28,511 nucleotides of DNA. Source: UMGS1279 sp045534095. GTDB lineage: Bacteria > Bacillota > Clostridia > Oscillospirales > Acutalibacteraceae. Positions 23,541-28,511 of this stretch are shown here, in pieces. The first letter of the stretch is position 1. Each line of letters begins with the position of its first letter. The notes under the pieces are model-generated. The model saw nothing but the letters and a program-made list of their open reading frames with translations, was not told the DNA's origin and ran no database searches. The DNA is taken from contig JAZSJA010000134.1 in NCBI GenBank assembly GCA_045534095.1, forward strand, positions 1-28,511, in the 5' to 3' direction. Position numbers and translations under genes: made by a program.

Positions 23541-24374
23541 TTACTTCTGCTCAATAAGTTTATCGGCAATATTGTATTTTTCAGCAGTAGCCTTCATTGT
23601 ACCATTTGCATACGAATCAACAAAAAACTCATTGAGTTTTTCTGCAAGATCAGAATTCTTTCTAAAGCCTACACCATACTCCTCACTATTTAAAGAAGCA
23701 GTATAGGTTAAATCATCATATGCTGTACCTTCGCCAACCATAGCAGAAGCCATAAGATAGTCGATAATAGCAGCATCGCTAGTACCAGATTTTACTTCGA
23801 AAAGAGCAGAAGCTTGGTCTTTAACTTCAGTATATTCAAAACCGTTTTCTACTGCCATATCTTTACCAGCCGAACCTGCTTCAACAGCAAAAACAAGATC
23901 TTTGCAATTTTCAGCAGTTTGATATTTATCAGCTTTATCCTTTTTAACAATTACAACCTGAGCATTGTTAAAATATGGATTTGAAGTGGCCATTGCACTT
24001 TTTACTTCATCGGTAAGAGTCATACCATTCCAAACACAGTCAATGCTCTTGCCATTTAATTCAAAAACTTTATTATCCCAATCAATTTCAACAAATTCCA
24101 CTTTAACACCTAAACTTTTTGCAAAAGCAGTAGCCATATCAGCATCAAAGCCAATCCAATTGCCATCTTCATCCTTATAATCCATAGGAGCAAACTCGGT
24201 CATACCAACTACTAATGTACCTTTGTTAGTAACATACTCAGAATCAAGAGTTGCAACAGTATCTTCTGTGCTGGTATCATTTTTTGTTTCTTCATCCTTT
24301 TTGGTCTCGCCGCAACCTGCAAAGCAAGAAACGATCATTAAAATTGCTAAAAATAATGCTAAAAACTTTTTCAT
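23541..24374 (-). CDS. Amino acid ABC transporter substrate-binding lipoprotein
   Basis: 277 residues with a lipoprotein signal ending FAGC (18-21), so Cys21 is lipidated and the protein is tethered outside. A low-complexity linker (about 22-42) precedes a family 3 solute-binding fold: TLVVGMTEFAPMDYKD, IGFDADMATAFAKSLG and WNGMTLTDEV (115-124). D205 in AIIDYLMA fits the residue that holds the amino group of the ligand. The Arg that in this family grips the carboxylate (usually in T-x-E-R after GMT) is Val124 here. Together with the permease and ATPase genes it forms one importer. The ligand is probably an amino acid or similar compound, but the altered position makes a prediction unsafe. Confidence 0.92.
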   Translation of the reverse strand: MKKFLALFLAILMIVSCFAGCGETKKDEETKNDTSTEDTVATLDSEYVTNKGTLVVGMTEFAPMDYKDEDGNWIGFDADMATAFAKSLGVKVEFVEIDWDNKVFELNGKSIDCVWNGMTLTDEVKSAMATSNPYFNNAQVVIVKKDKADKYQTAENCKDLVFAVEAGSAGKDMAVENGFEYTEVKDQASALFEVKSGTSDAAIIDYLMASAMVGEGTAYDDLTYTASLNSEEYGVGFRKNSDLAEKLNEFFVDSYANGTMKATAEKYNIADKLIEQK

Positions 24375-24417
24375 ATTAAAACCTCCAAAATTTGTTTTAA
24401 CGTTTTACCACGCTAAA

Positions 24418-24435
24418 GTGTTACTATAATAACAC
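24418..24435. repeat. Inverted repeat over the importer -10 box
   Basis: GTGTTA (24418-24423), six bases, TAACAC (24430-24435). It spans the -10 box of the importer promoter and is a candidate operator for an unknown regulator. Confidence 0.55.
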
Positions 24436-24454
24436 ACTAAATCATTTTTGTCAA
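24426..24454 (-). promoter_or_regulatory. Sigma-A promoter of the amino acid importer operon
   Basis: On the minus strand TTGACA (24449-24454), 17 bases, TATTAT (24426-24431). Transcription would start near 24419, about 45 bases before the ATG; that leader is too short for a T-box or riboswitch. Confidence 0.8.
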
Positions 24455-24507
24455 CCTTTTAACCAATAAAAAAATATAAAACAATATAAAAAAATATAAT
24501 AAAACTC

Positions 24508-24536
24508 TTTTATTTTTTAGTAATTTATTGTATAAT
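24508..24536 (+). promoter_or_regulatory. Probable promoter of the APC permease gene
   Basis: A perfect TATAAT at 24531-24536 with a weak TTTTAT at 24508-24513 (17 bases). Start of transcription near 24543. Confidence 0.5.
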
Positions 24537-24577
24537 TAAAATATTGGATATCAAATAAAAATTAAAGGAGTTAAATT

Positions 24578-25996
24578 ATGCAATCTTTAACAAAAAAATA
24601 CGGACTGGTAACCGCTATTTGTATGGTGGTAGGAACAGTAATAGGTTCGGGAATCTTTTTCAAAGCTCAAGACGTACTCGTTGCCACCAGCGGAAATATG
24701 CCTCTTGGAATTTTAGCATGGGCTATAACGGGTTTTATCATGATTATATGCTCAGCTCAGTTTGCCATAATGGCAACTAAAGACGAGCGTTTAAGTGGCG
24801 TTGCAGACTATGCTGAATCAACCTGCGGAAAAAACTACTCATATTATTTGATGTGGTTTATGACAAATATTTATTATCCGGCTATGACATCGGTTCTCGC
24901 TTGGGTATCTGCAAAATACTTTGGCGTGCTTTTCGGTTGGGATATAAAAGGAAAAGGACCCAGAGTTATGGTTTTTGCAGGCTTCTTTTTAATTTTATCC
25001 TATATGATAAACGCCCTCTCCCCTAAAATAGCAGGAAAATTTCAAATAAGTGCTACTGTAATTAAACTATTACCAATTTTTCTTATGGCAATTATTGGAT
25101 CCATTGTTGGTATTTTTAACGGCACACTGACCGGCAATTTCAAAACAATTGTAGATGAAACAGTTGGCAGTTCCGCCGCAGGAAGCGGTCTTTTCAAGGC
25201 GTTAATAGCAACCGTTTTTGCTTACGAAGGTTGGATTGTTGCAACCTCTATAAATGCCGAACTTAAAAACTCAAAAAGAAATCTTCCTATTGCGCTTGTT
25301 GTGGGGGCTTTGATTGTTGTTGGCGCTTATATTTTATACTATATAGGTGTTGCCGGTGGTGCTTCAAACGCTGTTTTAATGACCGAAGGTTCAACCAAGG
25401 CCTTTACTAATATTTTTGGTGGTTTCGGCGGTACCCTTTTAAACATATGCATCGTTGTATCTTGCCTTGGTACACTTAACGGACTTATGGTTGCAACCAC
25501 ACGCAGTATGTATTCAATCTCAGAACGTGGATATGGACCCAATCCACAACTGTTTGCACAAATAGATAATGCAACCAATATGACCGGTAACTCTTCTATA
25601 TGGGGCCTTTTCGCCTGTTCTGCATGGCTTGTGTATTTTTACGGAGCAAATCTTTCAAGTGATGGTGGTTGGTTTGGCGTATTTAACTTTGATTCATCCG
25701 AACTTCCAATCGTCACCATATATGCTTTTTACATACCAATGTTCATTATGTGGATAATAAAAGAAAAGGAACTTGGTGTATTTAAAAGATTTATTTTGCC
25801 AATTGCTTCAATAATCGTTTGTGGTTTTGTAATGTTTGCCGCAGTTTATGCACATGGAATTACTCCTTACCTTAAAGCTAAAGAAAATGGCGTTTTTGCT
25901 TTCCCCGTTTTATTCTATATAATTGTATTTGCCGTTATAATGATAATTGGCTTTTTCTTCTCTCCCTTTATGAAAGAAAGAAGCAAAAAGAAATAA
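24578..25996 (+). CDS. APC-superfamily amino acid permease
   Basis: 472 residues with about 12 hydrophobic segments, the usual layout of amino acid-polyamine-organocation transporters. The first segment has the substrate-binding signature GTVIGSGIF (18-26). NAELKNSKRNLPIAL is the conserved loop after the sixth segment. It ends in a basic tail (KERSKKK). It resembles the LAT/SteT-like branch, which often exchanges amino acids, but the substrate cannot be told. ATG with AAAGGAG upstream. It is a single gene between its own promoter and a two-way terminator, and is divergent from the amino acid ABC importer, which agrees with an amino acid role. Confidence 0.92.
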   Translation: MQSLTKKYGLVTAICMVVGTVIGSGIFFKAQDVLVATSGNMPLGILAWAITGFIMIICSAQFAIMATKDERLSGVADYAESTCGKNYSYYLMWFMTNIYYPAMTSVLAWVSAKYFGVLFGWDIKGKGPRVMVFAGFFLILSYMINALSPKIAGKFQISATVIKLLPIFLMAIIGSIVGIFNGTLTGNFKTIVDETVGSSAAGSGLFKALIATVFAYEGWIVATSINAELKNSKRNLPIALVVGALIVVGAYILYYIGVAGGASNAVLMTEGSTKAFTNIFGGFGGTLLNICIVVSCLGTLNGLMVATTRSMYSISERGYGPNPQLFAQIDNATNMTGNSSIWGLFACSAWLVYFYGANLSSDGGWFGVFNFDSSELPIVTIYAFYIPMFIMWIIKEKELGVFKRFILPIASIIVCGFVMFAAVYAHGITPYLKAKENGVFAFPVLFYIIVFAVIMIIGFFFSPFMKERSKKK

Positions 25997-26038
25997 TCAT
26001 ATTAAAATAACTTGATAATTTAAATTGTATTTTTCTAT

Positions 26039-26081
26039 AAAAAAGCACAAAGCTCTTAATTTCGGAGCTTTGTGCTTTTTT
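26039..26081. terminator. Two-way terminator between the APC and GH78 genes
   Basis: AAAAAAGCACAAAGCTC (26039-26055) is the exact reverse complement of GAGCTTTGTGCTTTTTT (26065-26081), with a nine-base loop. The A and T runs make it work for both converging genes. Confidence 0.95.
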
Positions 26082-26091
26082 AACAATAACC

Positions 26092-28440
26092 TTAATTTGA
26101 ATAAACAATATACTCGTTAATGCCTTCTTTTAAGGGATTGGCAGCAACATTAAAAAGCATACCATCGACATAATCATGTATAATATAACCTTTTGGTAAA
26201 TTTAAAAATCCATAACAACCCTCAGGAATTTCAACCGTGAGCTTTATGTTGTTATCCTCTTTTACCCATTTTACAGAAATCTTTCCACCTAAATGATTTT
26301 GATATCCATCGGCAAAATTGAGGGACTCAATAAAGTTAGGAGAAATTTCAATTTCTTTAACATCGCGTCCAAGAGGATTGATTTTAACACCGCATATATA
26401 TTTAAAAAACCAAGAGCTTATATCGCCAAAGAAATGATGGTTTTTAGATGCCGGAGTTGCATCGGGACTACGGAAATCCTCAAACAAGGAGGTAGCATCT
26501 TCTTTCTCTATCCAATGGCCATAAGAAGGATAATCGGTACGAGTAATCATTTTATAAGCCAACTCAGCATAACCAAACTTGGCAAGAGTATGGAAAATTA
26601 TTCTTGCACCCAAGCAACCCGAATCCAAACGGTCACCGCAATCATGAACAATATCAAGCAAAACGTTAAATGCTGCCTGCTTTTCACCATCTTCCAAAAG
26701 TCCAAACTCAATAGCCATAGCCTGAGCAGTCTGAGTTCTACCTAAAATTGTCGCACCGTCAGACATAATTAACGCTTTTCTGGCGTCTTTACGAATTTCA
26801 TTGAAAAGTGCATTGGCAAATTGACTTTGAGGCATCATACCAACCGCCTCAAACATTTTCTCAGAAAGGCGACAAAGATTAAGGGTAACCAACGTATCAG
26901 TAACCTCTAAAGGCGTATAAGGTGTTTTATAAAGTATAGGCAACCAATCCCCAAGACCTATATGAATAAGTCCCTGATTATCGCGTCTTCCCGAAATGTA
27001 ATGTAGATAACGTATCATTGCACCCGCGTTTTCTCTGATTATATCGGTGTCACCGCGTTGAATCCAAGTGTAGTAGGGCAAGTAAAATAATACGCTATCC
27101 CAAGCGGGACCATTTCCCCACTCAAAACCCCAACCGCCTGTTGGTATAATGCCGGGTAAGGCTCCATCATCGCGTTGTGCTTTTCTAATATTATCAAGCC
27201 AAACGTGATAAGAATTCTCTGGGGTTAAATTAAACAGCATCTGCTCTGCAGATAAAGCAGCATCTGCAGTCCAACCATTTTTCTCTCTATGGGGACAATC
27301 GGTTGGGAAGTAATAAAAATTAGAAATATCTGAATTATAGGTGGCTTTTTGAAGCTTGTTTGCAATTTCGTCCGAGCAACAAAAATCTCCGTTTTTGCGA
27401 AGATCAGAGCTCATAACCTTATAGGTTAAAAGGTCTTTTGTGGCTTGTTCCTCAGTAATACCACTAACCAAACAATAACGAAAACCGTAATATGTAAAGG
27501 TTGATACGTACTCTTCTACGCCCTCGCCCTTTAGTGTATAAATTGCACGGTGATTTAAAGCATTGGGTTGAAAACGCATACCTACAACATCCAAATCACC
27601 GTCTTTATTTAAAAGCTCGCCAGTTTGAATAGATATACGTTGCCCTTTTTCACCTTTAATTTTAAGAGCAAAAACACCTGCCAAGTTCTCTCCAAAATCG
27701 TAAAGGTAACCTTTTTTATCCTCCTCGGGCATTGGAATAATAGTTTTCATAAGGGGATGTACCCATTCTTCCTCTAAAATAACCTTTTTATCCTTTATAA
27801 TAGAAACTGGAGTTAATTGTTTAAGTTCCACAATAGGTTCTGCGGTACAAAGTTTAGTTTCGCCTCTTGGTGTTTCGGCGGGTATGCAATTAGCCCACAA
27901 ACTATCGTCAAAATCGATTCCGTTCCAATTATCAATTTCCATATTGGCATCGTAAATCTCACCGCAACGTAAATCGTCAAACAAAATTGGTGACGGATGA
28001 GTCTTAAAACTTTCATCGGCAGTTATAATTTCGGTTGCTCCATCCTCATATTCAATTTCAAGTGCTAACGCAACCTTTGGTGCACTACGATAAGGAGCTT
28101 TTTCCATCTCCCAAACGGTTCCGCCCGGACAATTAAGCATTCCATTACCCAAAATAATTCCAATAACATTTTTTCCATTATTAAGTTCTTCTAAAAGATC
28201 ATATTCATCATAATAAATGATATCATCAGGATTAGATATGTAAGGAGCTATATGACCTTTGGTTATACGTTTTTTATTTATATACAGATCATAAAATCCC
28301 AAACCGCAAATTGTAATTTTTGATTTTTTAACCCTTCCCTTAACATCAAAAGTTTTTCTGATATAAGGTGCGGGAACGTGGGATTCGTATTCGTAGGATG
28401 AAAAATCTTTAGTTGCCGAAATAAACTTTGTTGAAAACAT
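26092..28440 (-). CDS. Glycoside hydrolase family 78, alpha-L-rhamnosidase-like
   Basis: 782 residues from ATG 28440; the frame is open upstream to a TTG, but the ribosome site TGGAGG lies in that part. N-terminal beta-sandwich domains (about 1-330, with YDLYINKKRI and YLYDFGENLAG) precede the (alpha/alpha)6 barrel that starts with DCPHREKNGWTADA (381-394), the GH78 block bearing catalytic acidic residues. GNGPAWDSVLFYLPYY (442-457) and a C-terminal beta domain follow. Family enzymes release terminal L-rhamnose from plant glycosides, flavonoids or polysaccharides. There is no signal peptide, so it acts inside the cell on imported glycosides. It has a good promoter of its own. No rhamnose catabolic genes lie in the window. 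The substrate could differ from rhamnose, as GH78-like families are broad. Confidence 0.9.
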   Translation of the reverse strand: MFSTKFISATKDFSSYEYESHVPAPYIRKTFDVKGRVKKSKITICGLGFYDLYINKKRITKGHIAPYISNPDDIIYYDEYDLLEELNNGKNVIGIILGNGMLNCPGGTVWEMEKAPYRSAPKVALALEIEYEDGATEIITADESFKTHPSPILFDDLRCGEIYDANMEIDNWNGIDFDDSLWANCIPAETPRGETKLCTAEPIVELKQLTPVSIIKDKKVILEEEWVHPLMKTIIPMPEEDKKGYLYDFGENLAGVFALKIKGEKGQRISIQTGELLNKDGDLDVVGMRFQPNALNHRAIYTLKGEGVEEYVSTFTYYGFRYCLVSGITEEQATKDLLTYKVMSSDLRKNGDFCCSDEIANKLQKATYNSDISNFYYFPTDCPHREKNGWTADAALSAEQMLFNLTPENSYHVWLDNIRKAQRDDGALPGIIPTGGWGFEWGNGPAWDSVLFYLPYYTWIQRGDTDIIRENAGAMIRYLHYISGRRDNQGLIHIGLGDWLPILYKTPYTPLEVTDTLVTLNLCRLSEKMFEAVGMMPQSQFANALFNEIRKDARKALIMSDGATILGRTQTAQAMAIEFGLLEDGEKQAAFNVLLDIVHDCGDRLDSGCLGARIIFHTLAKFGYAELAYKMITRTDYPSYGHWIEKEDATSLFEDFRSPDATPASKNHHFFGDISSWFFKYICGVKINPLGRDVKEIEISPNFIESLNFADGYQNHLGGKISVKWVKEDNNIKLTVEIPEGCYGFLNLPKGYIIHDYVDGMLFNVAANPLKEGINEYIVYSN

Positions 28441-28449
28441 TTTTTGATA

Positions 28450-28455
28450 CCTCCA
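28450..28455 (-). promoter_or_regulatory. Ribosome site that decides the start at 28440
   Basis: TGGAGG on the minus strand, nine bases before ATG 28440. The upstream in-frame TTG at 28458 overlaps this site. Confidence 0.75.
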
Positions 28456-28475
28456 CAAGTATACTTTATGATTTT

Positions 28476-28504
28476 ATTTTAAACTTATTTTAATTTAAAG
28501 TCAA
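28476..28504 (-). promoter_or_regulatory. Sigma-A promoter of the GH78 gene
   Basis: On the minus strand TTGACT (28499-28504), 17 bases, TAAAAT (28476-28481). It has the same boxes and spacing as the DUF1015 promoter at 14017. Confidence 0.7.
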
Positions 28505-28511
28505 CAAAAAA

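Noticed and set aside
24375..24577. Possible riboswitch or T-box between the amino acid importer and the APC permease gene
   Set aside because: Both promoters leave leaders of about 35 to 45 bases, too short for such elements, and no T-box sequence is visible.
26293..26745. 150-codon plus-strand frame inside the GH78 gene
   Set aside because: It lies opposite the conserved C-terminal part of the hydrolase and has no start signal.
1..28511. CRISPR array, insertion sequence, prophage or tRNA
   Set aside because: I saw no regularly spaced repeats, transposase or integrase motifs, or tRNA-like cloverleaf in reading the window; the genes fit a stable chromosome region.

Overview
The window looks like a chromosome segment of a low-GC Gram-positive bacterium of the class Clostridia, probably a gut-type Oscillospirales or related lineage. 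The support is AT-rich intergenic DNA, strong GGAGG-type ribosome sites, several GTG and TTG starts, a SpoIID-type protein, a NiaR regulator (a Firmicutes/Thermotogota repressor), lipoprotein-type ABC binding proteins, and sigma-A promoters of the TTGACA-N17-TATAAT kind. I see no phage, insertion sequence, CRISPR array, tRNA or rRNA. The genes are mostly housekeeping and metabolic.

Layout. 1-349 is intergenic and holds a terminator for a gene left of the window. 350-5655 (+) looks like one operon: a small four-cysteine protein, the 23S rRNA methyltransferase RlmB, a 1023-residue membrane protein that keeps the layout of a P1B-type ATPase but has lost its catalytic motifs and carries a very long acidic N-terminal tail, and an O-antigen-ligase-like membrane protein. 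A long two-way terminator closes it. 5714-7284 (-) holds a DUF4886/SGNH hydrolase-like gene and an unknown exported protein, each with its own promoter. 7488-12869 (+) holds an aldo/keto reductase, a MacB-like ABC ATPase-permease fusion and a foldase-like lipoprotein. 12952-13947 (-) is a SpoIID/LytB protein. 14081-16381 (+) is a DUF1015 gene followed by galE. 16450-20017 (-) is the operon nadA-nadB-nadC-niaR, which makes NAD precursors from aspartate and encodes its own likely repressor as the last gene. 20153-21868 (-) is a pair of xylose-isomerase-like TIM-barrel enzymes. 21995-24374 (-) is a polar amino acid ABC importer (binding lipoprotein, permease, ATPase). 24578-25996 (+) is an APC-family permease. 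26092-28440 (-) is a GH78 alpha-L-rhamnosidase-like enzyme.

How the parts work together. NadA and NadB make quinolinate, NadC makes nicotinate mononucleotide, and NiaR very likely shuts the operon down when niacin is present. The ABC importer and the APC permease bring in amino acids. The rhamnosidase, the isomerase pair, the aldo/keto reductase and GalE suggest use of plant or host glycans and sugars. The most unusual object is the pseudo-P-type ATPase at 1411-4482. Other points for a second look are a 16-bp inverted repeat around the DUF4886 promoter, palindromes overlapping the promoters of nadA and of the amino acid importer, and substitutions at normally conserved residues in SpoIID, the ABC fusion and the amino acid-binding protein. 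All functions are read from sequence motifs by eye; no database search was run.
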